Program-made: the position numbers and the translations under genes
Notes under the pieces: model-generated
What the model was told of the DNA's origin: nothing
The model's database searches: none
What the model saw: only the letters and a program-made list of their open reading frames with translations
NCBI GenBank assembly: GCA_963721435.1
Contig: CAVRJC010000012.1
Coordinates: 1,054,001 to 1,118,000 of the forward strand
DNA from: CAVRJC01 sp963721435
Lineage (GTDB): Bacteria; Actinomycetota; Acidimicrobiia; IMCC26256; DASPTH01
DNA length: 64,000 nt
Direction: 5' to 3'
In this document: piece after piece, positions 17,527 to 26,474 of the stretch
How the letters are laid out: the number at the start of each line of letters is the position of its first letter
Numbering within the stretch: position 1 is the stretch's first letter

Positions 17527-18893
17527 CGGCCGGCCCGGCGCGCCGGCGCGACGACGGCGTCCGCCGGGCCCGTGCGCGCGGTCGCGACCGGGCGCGGCAT
17601 CTCCTGTTGCTCGACCGTCTCGTCGGAGATGCGCAGCAGCAGCGCGACCAGCACGAAGTTCGCCACGAGCGACGACCCTCCGTACGACACGAAGGGCAAG
17701 GTGACACCGGTGAGCGGGATCACACGGATCACGCCGCCGATGATCACGAAGGCCTGGACGCCGACGATGGTCGTGAGGCCGGCGGCGAACAGCTTCGAGA
17801 ACGGCCGTTCTGCCTGGATCGCGATCCGGAAGCCGCTGCCGACGAACAGCAGGAACAGCAGGCAGATCGCCACGGTGCCGATGAGCCCGAGCTCCTCGCC
17901 GATTGCCGCGAACACGAAGTCGGTCGACGCGTTCGGGATCTTCTGCGGGCTCCCGAGCCCGAGTCCCGTCCCCGCGAACCCGCCGGTGCCGAACGCGAAC
18001 AGTGACTGCACGAGCTGATAGCCCGTCGTCTGCGCGACCGACCACGGGTCGGCCCAGCTCTGCACGCGGTCGGAGACGTGCGCGAACAGCTGGTACGCGA
18101 TGGTCGCACCGACGACGAACATGCCGAACGCGACGACGAGATATGCAGACCGCTCCGTGGCGATGTAGAGCATTGCCGCGAACACCGCGAAGAACAGCAG
18201 CGACGAGCCGAGGTCCTTCTGACGGACCATCACCAGGATCGACACGCCCCACGCGAGGAGGAGCGGGCCGAGGTGCTTCGGGTCGGGGACCATCAGGCGC
18301 CCGATGCGACGGCTCCCGGCGGCGAGGAGCTCGCGCTTGTCGACGAGGTACGCCGCGAAGAAGATCACGAGCAGCACCTTGGCGGCCTCACCAGGTTGGA
18401 AGTTCACGGGCCCGGCGCGCACCCACAGCCGCGCACCGTTGATCTCGCGCCCGACGCCGGGCAGCAGCGGCAGCAGCAGCGCGACGACACCGATGAGAAG
18501 GAAGGTGTAGCGGTAGCGCTCGAGCGTGCGGATCCGGCGCACGACGAACAACGTGATCACGAACGCAGCGATGCCGATCGCCGTCCACACCGCCTGCACG
18601 CGCGCGAGGTCACGATCGAGGCGCGAGATCGTGACGAAGCCGATGCCGTTCAGGATGAACGCGATCGGGAGCAGGGTCGGGTCGGCGCGTGGCGCGAAAC
18701 TTCGCACCGCGAGGTGTGCTACCAGGTAGAGGCCGAGCACCGCGCCGAGGAACAACCACAGGTCGGCGGGGATGTCGGGCTTGTCGGCGAGCAGCAGCAG
18801 CACGTAGCCACCGCCGGTCACGAGCACGGCCATGAGGCCGAGGCCGAGCTCGTTGCCGCGTCGGCGGCGCGCGACGGGCGATCGCAGGGCCAT
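17523..18893 (-). CDS. rodA: SEDS peptidoglycan glycosyltransferase RodA
   Basis: 456 residues with about twelve transmembrane helices. SEDS signatures are GINGARLWVR-like (REINGARLWVRAGPVNFQPGE, with the conserved Glu), KDLGSSLLFF and GVTLPFVSYGGSSL near the C-terminus. It polymerises lipid II and acts with PbpA. It begins 2 bases after the pstP stop and ends overlapping pbpA. FtsW is the alternative family member; the pairing with pbpA and the cluster order favour RodA. Confidence 0.93.
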   Translation of the reverse strand: MALRSPVARRRRGNELGLGLMAVLVTGGGYVLLLLADKPDIPADLWLFLGAVLGLYLVAHLAVRSFAPRADPTLLPIAFILNGIGFVTISRLDRDLARVQAVWTAIGIAAFVITLFVVRRIRTLERYRYTFLLIGVVALLLPLLPGVGREINGARLWVRAGPVNFQPGEAAKVLLVIFFAAYLVDKRELLAAGSRRIGRLMVPDPKHLGPLLLAWGVSILVMVRQKDLGSSLLFFAVFAAMLYIATERSAYLVVAFGMFVVGATIAYQLFAHVSDRVQSWADPWSVAQTTGYQLVQSLFAFGTGGFAGTGLGLGSPQKIPNASTDFVFAAIGEELGLIGTVAICLLFLLFVGSGFRIAIQAERPFSKLFAAGLTTIVGVQAFVIIGGVIRVIPLTGVTLPFVSYGGSSLVANFVLVALLLRISDETVEQQEMPRPVATARTGPADAVVAPARRAGR

Positions 18894-18895
18894 GG

Positions 18896-20023
18896 TCAGC
18901 TCGTGCTGCGGGCGCGCAGGCGCGCCACGTAGGCGTTGGCGTCGTCGATCGACGAGAACTTCGGCTCGTCGCGCACCGACGAGAGCTCGGCCGGTCGAAG
19001 GTCACCGGCGCGGAGTGTGGTCGCGCGTTCCACGGTCGGGTCCCACACGAACACGCCGCCGGGCACGCCCTTGAAGACCGTGACCCGCCCGTGGTCGAGG
19101 GCGACGAAGTAGTCCTTGCGCGCGTACCACCCGACCGCGGCCACCGCGATGCCCAGCACCAGCACGATCGGGATCACCCAGAGCGAGATGCGTCCCCACT
19201 TGCGCCGATGACGCTCCTCGGGCGGCTCGGTGGGCGGTGTCTCGGGCTCGGGCAGCGGAGTCTCGGCCGCCGCCGCGACCAGTACCGCGGGAGGCGGCGC
19301 GTCGTCGCGCACGGGCTCCTCGTCGGTGACCGCGATCACGACGACCGTGATGTTGTCGACGCCGCCCGCGCGATTCGCGGTGTCGACGAGCCGCGTCGCC
19401 GCGCGCGTCGCGTCGCTCTCGCGGCGGAGCTCCGCCGCGATCGCGTCCTCGTGCACCATGTCGGTGAGGCCGTCGGAGCACAGGACGACGAGATCGCCCG
19501 GAGCGAGCTCCACGGGGTACACGTCGACGTCGACACTCTCGTCGATGCCCAACGCGCGCGTGATCACCGAGCGCATCGGGTGCACCGCGGCTTCGTCCTC
19601 GGTGATCTTGCCGTCGCGAACGAGCTCTTCGACGTGGCTGTGGTCAGTGGTGAGTCGGCGCAGGTCGCCGTCACGGAACAGATAGGCGCGTGAGTCGCCG
19701 ACGTGCCCGATGAGCAGCGTGCCGCCACTCACGAGCGTGCCTGCGGTGAGCGTGGTGCCCATGCCGTGCAGCGACGGGTCGGTGAGCGACTTGGCGTAGA
19801 CCGCGCGGTTGGCTTCCTCGATCGACTCGCGGAGCGGGTTCCCCGACGTGACCCCGGCGCGCAGGGCCTCCAGCGCGGTCGCGCTCGCCACCTCGCCCCC
19901 GAGGTGGCCGCCCATGCCGTCGGCCAGCGCGACGAGCCCCATGGCCTCGTCGATCAGATAGCCATCTTCGTTGCCCTCGCGCACGCGCCCGACGTCGGTG
20001 GCGGCGCCGTAGACGAGCCTCAC
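18896..20023 (-). CDS. pstP: PP2C-type Ser/Thr phosphatase PstP
   Basis: 375 residues. PPM/PP2C metal motifs are present in order: VREGNEDGY, ALADGMGGHLGGE, GHVGDSRAYLF, VVLCSDGLTDMV and GGVDNITVVV. After an acidic/Pro linker comes one membrane helix (~285-305) and a ~65-residue extracytoplasmic tail. It reverses PknB-type phosphorylation on wall and division proteins. GTG start overlaps the fhaB stop (GTGA). The order fhaA-fhaB-pstP-rodA-pbpA-pknB is the actinobacterial arrangement. Confidence 0.95.
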   Translation of the reverse strand: MRLVYGAATDVGRVREGNEDGYLIDEAMGLVALADGMGGHLGGEVASATALEALRAGVTSGNPLRESIEEANRAVYAKSLTDPSLHGMGTTLTAGTLVSGGTLLIGHVGDSRAYLFRDGDLRRLTTDHSHVEELVRDGKITEDEAAVHPMRSVITRALGIDESVDVDVYPVELAPGDLVVLCSDGLTDMVHEDAIAAELRRESDATRAATRLVDTANRAGGVDNITVVVIAVTDEEPVRDDAPPPAVLVAAAAETPLPEPETPPTEPPEERHRRKWGRISLWVIPIVLVLGIAVAAVGWYARKDYFVALDHGRVTVFKGVPGGVFVWDPTVERATTLRAGDLRPAELSSVRDEPKFSSIDDANAYVARLRARSTS

Positions 20024-20496
20024 TTCAGGGCCTCGGCGACGGTCGAGCCGAACTGCACCTGATCGCCGCGCCGCAGCCGGGTCGCGCCGCCGATCGGCTG
20101 GCCGTTCACGAACGTGCCGTTGCGAGACCCGAGATCTTCGACGTAGACGTCGCCGTCACGGCGGTACATCCGCGCGTGCACCTGCGACACGAACGTGTCG
20201 TCACCCAGCACGATCCCGCACCCGCCACCGCGGCCGACGGTGAGCTCGTCGGAGAGCGCGAACGTCTCACCGCGCCGCGCCACGGGATCGACGATGCGCA
20301 ACCGCGTCGGCCCCCGCCCGCCGCGGGTCGAAGACGAGCGCGCCGCGGGGGCTGCCGCCGGAGGGGGCACCGCGTCGATCGGCGCAGCCGCAGGCGCGCG
20401 CATCTCCAGCACGACCACCCTCACCACCCGGAACAGGAACAGGTAGAGCAGCGCCAGGAAGCAGAACTTCAGGATGGTGAGAACGGATTCGGGCAC
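20020..20496 (-). CDS. fhaB: FHA-domain protein FhaB (FipA-like)
   Basis: 158 residues. A hydrophobic N-terminal segment (LTILKFCFLALLYLFLFRVVRVV) anchors it, a Pro/Ala linker follows, and the C-terminal FHA domain binds phosphothreonine (VGRGGGC, SQVHARMYR, EDLGSRNGTFVNG). In mycobacteria FhaB/FipA links PknB-type signalling to FtsZ and FtsQ. The GTG start overlaps the fhaA stop (TAGTG) and its own stop overlaps the pstP GTG, so all three are coupled. Confidence 0.92.
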   Translation of the reverse strand: MPESVLTILKFCFLALLYLFLFRVVRVVVLEMRAPAAAPIDAVPPPAAAPAARSSSTRGGRGPTRLRIVDPVARRGETFALSDELTVGRGGGCGIVLGDDTFVSQVHARMYRRDGDVYVEDLGSRNGTFVNGQPIGGATRLRRGDQVQFGSTVAEALK

Positions 20497-21152
20497 TACG
20501 ACGCCTCGAACCGCATCGCGGTCGCGCCCACCGAGATCTCGTCGCCGTCGCGGAGCAGGTGCTCGTGCACCGGTACGCCGTTGACGCGGGTTCCGTTCAT
20601 CGAGCCGAGATCGACCACGACGAAGCCGTCGTCGCGCGGTCGGATCTCGGCGTGCCGGCGCGACGCGCGTGGGTCGCTGAGTGCGACCGTGCACTCCGAG
20701 GCGCGCCCGATGACCGCGGCGTCCTCGCCGAGCGGGATGCGACGGCCGTCGCCCAGGATCAGTGAGCCGGCCCGGCCCCCGGCGCCCTCCAGGATCTCGG
20801 CGACGACGTCGAAGTCGCCCTTCTTCAGCGAGTCGTCGGGCACCAGCGTGACGGTCACCGCACCGACGAACTGGTACCCCTCGTCCTTCGCATGCGCGCG
20901 TGCCGCTTCCGCGAGCTCGCGGGCGAGCGCCTCGGCGAACGACGAGAAGCGCTCGAAGTCGGCCGGCGCGAGGTAGACGCCGATGTTGTTGGGCGCCACC
21001 GGTCGGCCGCTGACACCGAGTGTGCGGCCCGCGTCGAGGACCCGAGTGACCCGGTGACCGATTTCGACGGGCTGGAGTCCGCTGCGGAAGGCCTTGTTGA
21101 AACCGCCTTCGACCAGCCGCTCGAGCCTGCGCTCGAACCCCTGGAGTCCCAC
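20496..21152 (-). CDS. fhaA: FHA-domain protein FhaA with DUF3662 domain
   Basis: 218 residues. The N-terminal ~115 residues (GLQGFERRLERLVEGGFNKAFRSGLQPVEIGHRVTRVLD) are the DUF3662 domain, and the C-terminal ~85 are a phosphothreonine-binding FHA domain (IGRASECTVALSD, SRRHAEI, LGSMNGTRVNG). Mycobacterial FhaA is longer, with an extended central linker; this is a compact version. It binds phosphorylated partners such as the lipid II flippase complex. GTG 21152 was chosen because the family starts at this GLQGFERRLE. It is the promoter-proximal gene of the cluster, divergent from tRNA-Leu. Confidence 0.9.
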   Translation of the reverse strand: MGLQGFERRLERLVEGGFNKAFRSGLQPVEIGHRVTRVLDAGRTLGVSGRPVAPNNIGVYLAPADFERFSSFAEALARELAEAARAHAKDEGYQFVGAVTVTLVPDDSLKKGDFDVVAEILEGAGGRAGSLILGDGRRIPLGEDAAVIGRASECTVALSDPRASRRHAEIRPRDDGFVVVDLGSMNGTRVNGVPVHEHLLRDGDEISVGATAMRFEAS

Positions 21153-21294
21153 GGATCGGAGTGTACCGGTGCCCCCTCTCCGGGAAACGGGCACCCGTGT
21201 CACGTGACGGCGATTCTTCGCCGCCTCCTCAGTGATTCCTCAGCCGATTCTTCGGGAGGCGCGCGAACCCTCACTGCTACCCTGACGCGCTCTC

Positions 21295-21378
21295 GGGCGA
21301 GTGGCGGAATTGGCAGACGCGCAGGCTTCAGGTGCCTGTGTCCGCAAGGACGTGGGGGTTCAAGTCCCCCCTCGCCCA
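21295..21378 (+). tRNA. tRNA-Leu (anticodon CAG)
   Basis: Acceptor stem GGGCGAG/CTCGCCC, D-arm GGCGGAATTGGCAGACGC, anticodon stem-loop CAGGC-TTCAGGT-GCCTG with CAG, a long class II variable arm (TGTCCGCAAGGACGT) and T-loop GGTTCAAGTC. CCA is not encoded. A tRNA-Leu(CAG) lies at the same place next to fhaA in M. tuberculosis. Confidence 0.95.
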
Positions 21379-21733
21379 CGGGACGGAATCGCATCGGGCC
21401 GGCCGGTTGCCGAGCCCGTGGAAGCGGTTCCCGCTCGATCCGTGGCGTTTCGCGTGCCGAAGAAGGGGCGCAAGCCCAATCCCCGCCTCCTTCGTACGTC
21501 TCTGATGTGCGTGGGGTAGGTGAAAAGGTGCACAATGGAGGGTCCAGTCCCGCGATACTGCTGGGGCGAATTCCTCGATTTCACCGGATTGGTTGTCCGG
21601 AACCCTCTGGAATGCAGGGACTCACAGGAACGCACTCGAACGCACGGAACAAGGACGGTTCCCCCGTCGTTCTGTATCGATACGCCGTTGCTCACCCCCG
21701 TGTGACGGCGCCCCAAGTCCTCGGGAAGGCACT
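21379..21733. other. Intergenic stretch between tRNA-Leu and the RpoD-type sigma gene
   Basis: About 355 bases. No protein-like frame and no recognised RNA motif. It presumably holds the promoter and 5' leader of the sigma factor gene, but I cannot place -10/-35 boxes with confidence. Confidence 0.5.
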
Positions 21734-22678
21734 GTGGCACGAGTACGCAATCGCACTGAGCGTGACAACGAAGACCTCGTCCGGCTCTATCTGGAAGACA
21801 TCGGCCGGCACCAGCTGCTGACCAAGGAAGACGAAGCGCGCCTCGCGCAGGACATCGAGGCGGGCAAGGCCGCACAGGAGACCCTCGATTCCGTCGACAA
21901 GGGCCTCACACGCGCGGAGAAGCGCGACCTCACGAAGCTCGTCCGTAAGGGCGAGGACGCGCAGCGCCAGTTCGTGCAGTCGAATCTCCGGCTCGTCGTG
22001 TCGATCGCGAAGCGCTATCAGGCGTCGGGCATGCCGCTCCTCGACCTGGTGCAGGAGGGCAACCTCGGCTTGATCCACGCGGTCGAGAAGTTCGACTGGC
22101 GCAAGGGCTTCAAGTTCTCGACGTACGCGACGTGGTGGATCCGTCAGGCGATCCAGCGAGGTATCGCGAACGCGGGCCGCACGATCCGTCTCCCCGTGCA
22201 CGCCGCCGACAACCTCGCGCGACTCCAGAAGGAACGTGCGGGGCTCGAGGCGCGTCTCGGCCGTCCGGCGACCCTCGACGAGCTGGCCGCAGAGCTCGAC
22301 CTCGCGCCCGAGCGCGTGAAGGAGCTCATCCCGCACCTCGCGGAGCCGGTGTCGCTCGAGACGCCCGTTGGTGAAGACGGCGAAACCGAGCTCGGTGACC
22401 TCGTCGAAGACCGCGGTGCCGAGTCGCCGTTCGAGTCGGCGGCGCGGGCAATGCTGCCGGCCGAGATCGAGAAGCTGCTCGCAGTCCTCGACGAGCGTGA
22501 GCGCTACATCCTCACGCTGCGCTTCGGACTCGACCGTGGTGAGCCCCGCACCCCCGACGAGGTCGGCCAGCTGGTCAGCCTCAGCCGTGAGCGGGTCCGC
22601 CAGATCGAGGCTCGTGCGCTCGCACGGCTTCGCCACCCCTCGGTGGAGATGGGCGCGCGCGCACTGCTCGCCGGCTAG
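21734..22678 (+). CDS. RpoD/SigA-type RNA polymerase sigma factor
   Basis: 314 residues. Region 1.2 (DLVRLYLEDIGRHQLLTKEDEARLAQDIEAG), region 2 (LRLVVSIAKRY...GMPLLDLVQEGNLGLIHAVEKFDWRKGFKFSTYATWWIRQAI), region 3 and region 4 (TLRFGLDRGEPRTPDEVGQLVSLSRERVRQIEARAL) are complete. It recognises -10/-35 promoters. The long acidic N-terminus of HrdB/SigA is absent, so it could be either the principal sigma or a group 2 (SigB-like) factor. GTG start follows GGGAAGG. The stop overlaps that of the convergent ECF sigma gene through a shared CTAG. Confidence 0.92.
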   Translation: MARVRNRTERDNEDLVRLYLEDIGRHQLLTKEDEARLAQDIEAGKAAQETLDSVDKGLTRAEKRDLTKLVRKGEDAQRQFVQSNLRLVVSIAKRYQASGMPLLDLVQEGNLGLIHAVEKFDWRKGFKFSTYATWWIRQAIQRGIANAGRTIRLPVHAADNLARLQKERAGLEARLGRPATLDELAAELDLAPERVKELIPHLAEPVSLETPVGEDGETELGDLVEDRGAESPFESAARAMLPAEIEKLLAVLDERERYILTLRFGLDRGEPRTPDEVGQLVSLSRERVRQIEARALARLRHPSVEMGARALLAG

Positions 22679-23227
22679 CTCAACTCGCCAAGGCGTCGCG
22701 CCTGCGCGACAGCGCGCAATGCCTGCATCGCTCGATACACGCGCTGTCGCGCGGCGTGCTCCGTGATGTGGAGCCGTTGCGCGATCGCCGCGTTGTCGAG
22801 CTCTTCACCGAAGCGAAGTCGCAGGATCTCGCGGTGTAGCTCCGGAAGCTCCGCCATCGCCGCGCGCGGCTCGGCCCAGTCGTCGGCGCGCGCGAGCATC
22901 TCGTCGACCGCCTCGTCGGTCGACGGTGCTTCCGGAAGCTCGGCGCGCGGCTCCATCACGATGCGGGCGCGACGGCGCGCCTGGTCGGTGGCGAGGTTGC
23001 GCAGGATCGTGAACAGGTACGCCTTGGCGCGCGCGGGATCGCGTAGCGCGTCCGACTCGAGCGCGCGGAGAGCCGCGCTCTGCGCGAGGTCTTCCGCGTC
23101 GGCGTCGTTCCGGGACAGTGAGCGAGCGAACCGGAACATCTCGACGCGGTAGCGCACGACGACCTCGCGGGTCGACGTGTCGGTCGTCGTGCTCCTCGTT
23201 GCCGAGCCGGTCGCCCCAGGCCCGCAT
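22675..23227 (-). CDS. ECF sigma factor (N-terminus probably frameshifted)
   Basis: Region 2 (VRYRVEMFRFARSLSRNDADAEDLAQSAALRALE...ARAKAYLFTILRNLATDQARR) and region 4 (LPELHREILRLRFGEELDNAAIAQRLHITEHAARQRVYRAMQAL) are clear for an extracytoplasmic-function sigma. The body frame has only a late GTG at 23157. A strong GGGAGGGG site precedes ATG 23227, whose frame gives MRAWGDRLGNEEHDDRHVD and would join the body after removal of one base near 23170, for a typical 183 residues. No anti-sigma gene is adjacent. Convergent with the RpoD-type gene. Confidence 0.82.
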
Positions 23228-23367
23228 CGCCCCTCCCACCGGGTCCGCCAGATCCCGATTCCTCCCGGTGGCCCACCTCCCGGGAAGAGTGGCGTAAACG
23301 TACATTTCCCCCCTCGGTGGCGCAACGGGCAGTTTCCGGGCTGGAGTCGATTGGCTACGTTGCGCCG

Positions 23368-24312
23368 ATGGCCCGCGTGCTGGTGACCCGTTCCCTCCCC
23401 GAGGCCGGGCTCGAGGTGCTGAGCCGCGCCGGTCACGAAGTCGTGCGGCCGGTTTCGGCGTTGTCGCACGCCGAGCTCGCCGCCGCCGCCCCAACCTTTG
23501 ACGGGATCGTGTGCCTGTTGTTCGATCCGATCGATGCCGAGGTGCTCGAGGCCGGCGCGGTCGGGCGGCTGCGAGTGGTGAGCAACGTTGCCGTCGGTCA
23601 TGACAACATCGACGTCGCCGCCGCGCAACGGCTCGGCATCGCGGTCTGCAACACGCCCGGTGTGCTCGACGACTCCACCGCCGACCTCGCCTTCCTGCTC
23701 ATCCTCGGCGCGGCCCGTCGGGCATCGGAGGCCGAAGCCGATCTGCGCGGCAACCGGTGGGAAGGCGGGCGCTTCGACACGTACTACGGCGTCGACGTTC
23801 ACGGCGCGGTGCTGGGTGTCGTCGGATTCGGGCGGATCGGTCGGGCGGTGGCGCGCCGTGCCGCGGGATTCGGCATGGAAGTGATCCATTACACGCGTCA
23901 CGACACCGGTGTCACCGGATGGACCCCGGATCTCGACGTCCTGCTCGCGCGCGCCGACATCGTCACGTTGCACGTCCCGCTGACCGACGACACGCGCCTG
24001 CTCATCGACGCGCGCCGGCTCGCGCTCATGAAGCCGACCGCGGTGTTGGTGAACACCGCGCGGGGTCTCGTCGTCGACGAAGAGGCGCTCGCGATCGCGC
24101 TCGAGGAGGGCCGGCTGTTCGGCGCCGGGATCGACGTGTATCAGCGCGAGCCCGAGGTGCACCCGCGGCTCCTGGCCGCGCCGCACACCACACTGCTGCC
24201 GCACATCGGGAGCGCGACGGGGGCCACTCGCCTGCGCATGACCGAGCTCGCGTGCGAGGGCGTGGTCACCGTGCTGGCCGGCGGCCGTCCCCCGAACCTC
24301 GTGACGACCTGA
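23368..24312 (+). CDS. D-isomer 2-hydroxyacid dehydrogenase (glyoxylate/hydroxypyruvate reductase-like)
   Basis: 314 residues. NAD-binding motif GVVGFGRIGRAVARRA, catalytic Arg in LVNTARGLVVDEEAL, the acid in AGIDVYQREPEVH, and the His in LLPHIGSATGATR are all in the family order. Members reduce glyoxylate, hydroxypyruvate or other 2-keto acids with NAD(P)H; the SNVAVGHDNIDV and HIGSAT blocks are closest to glyoxylate reductases. Stands alone, downstream of the divergent ECF sigma gene. Confidence 0.87.
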   Translation: MARVLVTRSLPEAGLEVLSRAGHEVVRPVSALSHAELAAAAPTFDGIVCLLFDPIDAEVLEAGAVGRLRVVSNVAVGHDNIDVAAAQRLGIAVCNTPGVLDDSTADLAFLLILGAARRASEAEADLRGNRWEGGRFDTYYGVDVHGAVLGVVGFGRIGRAVARRAAGFGMEVIHYTRHDTGVTGWTPDLDVLLARADIVTLHVPLTDDTRLLIDARRLALMKPTAVLVNTARGLVVDEEALAIALEEGRLFGAGIDVYQREPEVHPRLLAAPHTTLLPHIGSATGATRLRMTELACEGVVTVLAGGRPPNLVTT

Positions 24313-24410
24313 ACCGGGACGGCACCCGACGGCCGGCAACCGGCGGTACCCGTGTCTCGACGCGCAGGTCTGCCGGTTGTTCGACGAATGTGGTGCACAG
24401 TCTCGAGATT

Positions 24411-24503
24411 TGGCGGAGGGAGAGGGATTTGAACCCTCGAAGGAGCTCATCGCCCCTTACTCGCTTAGCAGGCGAGCACTTTCGGCCGCTCAGTCATCCC
24501 TCC
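24411..24503 (-). tRNA. tRNA-Ser (anticodon GCT)
   Basis: Minus strand. Acceptor GGAGGGA/..CCCTCC-G-CCA with encoded CCA, anticodon stem-loop CTCGC-CTGCTAA-GCGAG, a long class II variable arm and T-loop GGTTCAAATCC. Reads AGC/AGU serine codons. Confidence 0.95.
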
Positions 24504-24551
24504 GTTGTAAGGAAGCGAGTGTACGCGTGGGCAACAGGTACCTTCGGGGTG

Positions 24552-25565
24552 ATGGATCCGGTGGAGGCACTCGACCGCATCGCCACGCTGCTCGAGCGGG
24601 GGCGCGCCGGTCGCTACAAGGAAGAAGCCTTCCGTCGCGCCGCCGACGCGATCCGCGAGCGTCCCGTCGACGAGCTCCAGGCGCTCGCCGCACAGGGTCG
24701 CCTCGGATCTCTGCCCGGGATCGGGTCGAGCACCAGTCGGGTGATCGAAGAGGCGCTCGCGGGCGAGGTACCCGAATACCTCGCGCGCCTCGAAGCCGAG
24801 GCCGCGCCCGATGCCGGGCCCGGCGCCGCGATCCACGCCGCGCTCCGGGGCGACCTCCACACGCACTCCGACTGGTCGGACGGTGGCGCCGCGATCGAGC
24901 AGATGGCGCACAAGGCGGCCGAGCTCGGTCACCAGTACCTCGCGCTCACCGATCACTCGCCGCAGTTGACGGTCGCGCACGGGCTCGAGCCCGAGCGGCT
25001 GGAAGCGCAGCTGGAGGTGGTCGCGCGTCTCAACGAGGAGCTCGCACCGTTCCGCATCCTCACGGGCATCGAAGTCGACATCCTCGACGACGGTCGCCTC
25101 GACCAGAGCGAGGATCTGCTTGCAGAGCTCGACGTCGTCGTCGCCAGCGTGCACTCCAAGCTGCGGATGTCGCAGCAGCCGATGACCGACCGCATGGTCG
25201 CGGCGATGGCGAGCCCGCACACCGACGTGCTCGGCCACTGCACCGGCCGGCTCGTGCTGGGCAAGGGGCGGCCGGAGTCCACGTTCGACGCCGACCTCGT
25301 GTTCGGCGCGTGCGCGCACTTCGACAAGGCGGTCGAGATCAACTGCCGTCCAGAGCGTCTCGATCCACCGATGCGCCTCCTGGAGAAGGTCGTGGCCGCG
25401 GGGTGCAAGGTGTCGATCGACAGCGACGCGCACGCCGTCGGCCAGCTCGAGTGGCAGCCGTACGGCTGTGCGCGCGCCGCGGAGGCGGGCGTCGCGGCCG
25501 AGTCGATCGTCAACACGTGGCCGGCGGAGCAGCTGCTGGCGTGGACGGCGTCACACGCGTCGTAG
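24552..25565 (+). CDS. PHP-domain protein with N-terminal PolX-like HhH region
   Basis: 337 residues. Residues ~1-85 resemble the helix-hairpin-helix start of family X DNA polymerases (ALDRIATLLERGRAGRYKEEAFRRAADAI...LGSLPGIGSSTSRVIEEAL). Residues ~98-330 are a PHP metallophosphoesterase domain: GDLHTHSDWSDG, LTDHS, GIEVDIL, SVHSKL, GHCTGR, EINCRP and SIDSDAH provide the metal ligands. There is no polymerase palm domain. Likely a 3'-phosphatase or exonuclease-like repair enzyme or a sugar-phosphate phosphatase; the DNA-repair reading rests only on the HhH region and the neighbouring Ada-like gene. Confidence 0.82.
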   Translation: MDPVEALDRIATLLERGRAGRYKEEAFRRAADAIRERPVDELQALAAQGRLGSLPGIGSSTSRVIEEALAGEVPEYLARLEAEAAPDAGPGAAIHAALRGDLHTHSDWSDGGAAIEQMAHKAAELGHQYLALTDHSPQLTVAHGLEPERLEAQLEVVARLNEELAPFRILTGIEVDILDDGRLDQSEDLLAELDVVVASVHSKLRMSQQPMTDRMVAAMASPHTDVLGHCTGRLVLGKGRPESTFDADLVFGACAHFDKAVEINCRPERLDPPMRLLEKVVAAGCKVSIDSDAHAVGQLEWQPYGCARAAEAGVAAESIVNTWPAEQLLAWTASHAS

Positions 25566-25625
25566 CGAGCGCACATGACGCGAACCGGAGAGCGCGGCGG
25601 CCGCGAGTCGGGTATCACTGGGCGC

Positions 25626-26474
25626 ATGGCACTGACGACCACTTCCACTCCGCGTGTCGCGCGCGTCGAAGCTGCGTGCCGGACGCTCGCCGACGACGGC
25701 GAGCGACCGCCTCCCCTCAACGACCTTGCTGCGGCCGTCGGCGTGTCGCCTGCCTCGCTCCGCCGCGACTTCATGGCCGTGCTGGGTGTCACGCCGAAGC
25801 AGTACGCCGATCAACTCCGCGTCGAGCGACTGCGCGCGGGGCTGCGGTCGGGACGTGACGTCACCGCCGCCATGTACGACGCGGGCTACGGCTCGAGCAG
25901 CCGCCTCTACGAGCACTCGGACTCGCGCCTCGGGATGACGCCGGCTTCGTACGGCGCGCACGGCAAGGGCGCGACCATCTCGTTCACCACGTGCGAGTCG
26001 CGGTTCGGCCCGCTGCTCGTCGCGGTGACCGAGCGAGGGATCTGCCGCATCCTGCACGGTCCCGATCCCGCGGTGCTCGAGGCGATCCTGGGCGACGAGT
26101 TCTCGTGCGCCGACATCGCGCGCGACGACGCACTGCTCGCTGACACCGTCGCCGAAGTGCTGCGGCGCATCGAAGGCGATGTCCCCGCGCGTGAGCTCCC
26201 GCTCGACGTGCAGGGCACCGCCTTCCAGCGGCGGGTCTGGCAGGAGCTGCAACGCATCCCGCTGGGCGAGACCCGCAGCTACGCCGAAGTCGCGGAAGCG
26301 GTCGGCGCGCCGAGGGCCGCGCGTGCCGTCGGCTCCGCGTGCGGCCGGAACCCCGTGCTGTTCGTCGTGCCCTGTCATCGGGTCATCGCGTCCGACGGCG
26401 GGCTCGGTGGCTACGGCCTCGGCCTCGACATCAAGCGCCGCCTCCTCGACAGCGAGGAACCCGCGGCTACCTGA
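25626..26474 (+). CDS. Ada-like protein: AraC-type HTH plus O6-methylguanine-DNA methyltransferase
   Basis: 282 residues. Residues ~1-110 contain an AraC-type DNA-binding unit (LNDLAAAVGVSPASLRRDFMAVLGVTPKQYADQLRVERL...YDAGYGSSSRLYEH). The C-terminal half is a suicide methyltransferase with the alkyl-accepting Cys in VPCHRVI and the Arg finger in SYAEVAEAVGAPRAARAVGSACGRNP. The N-terminal zinc/phosphotriester-accepting domain of E. coli Ada is missing, so the usual signal for switching on the adaptive response is absent. It repairs O6-alkylguanine; regulation by another route is possible. Confidence 0.88.
   Translation: MALTTTSTPRVARVEAACRTLADDGERPPPLNDLAAAVGVSPASLRRDFMAVLGVTPKQYADQLRVERLRAGLRSGRDVTAAMYDAGYGSSSRLYEHSDSRLGMTPASYGAHGKGATISFTTCESRFGPLLVAVTERGICRILHGPDPAVLEAILGDEFSCADIARDDALLADTVAEVLRRIEGDVPARELPLDVQGTAFQRRVWQELQRIPLGETRSYAEVAEAVGAPRAARAVGSACGRNPVLFVVPCHRVIASDGGLGGYGLGLDIKRRLLDSEEPAAT

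Noticed and set aside
16426..18018. Long plus-strand frame opposite pbpA and rodA
   Set aside because: Arg/Asp/Val-rich composition typical of antisense shadows; pbpA and rodA on the other strand have full catalytic motifs.
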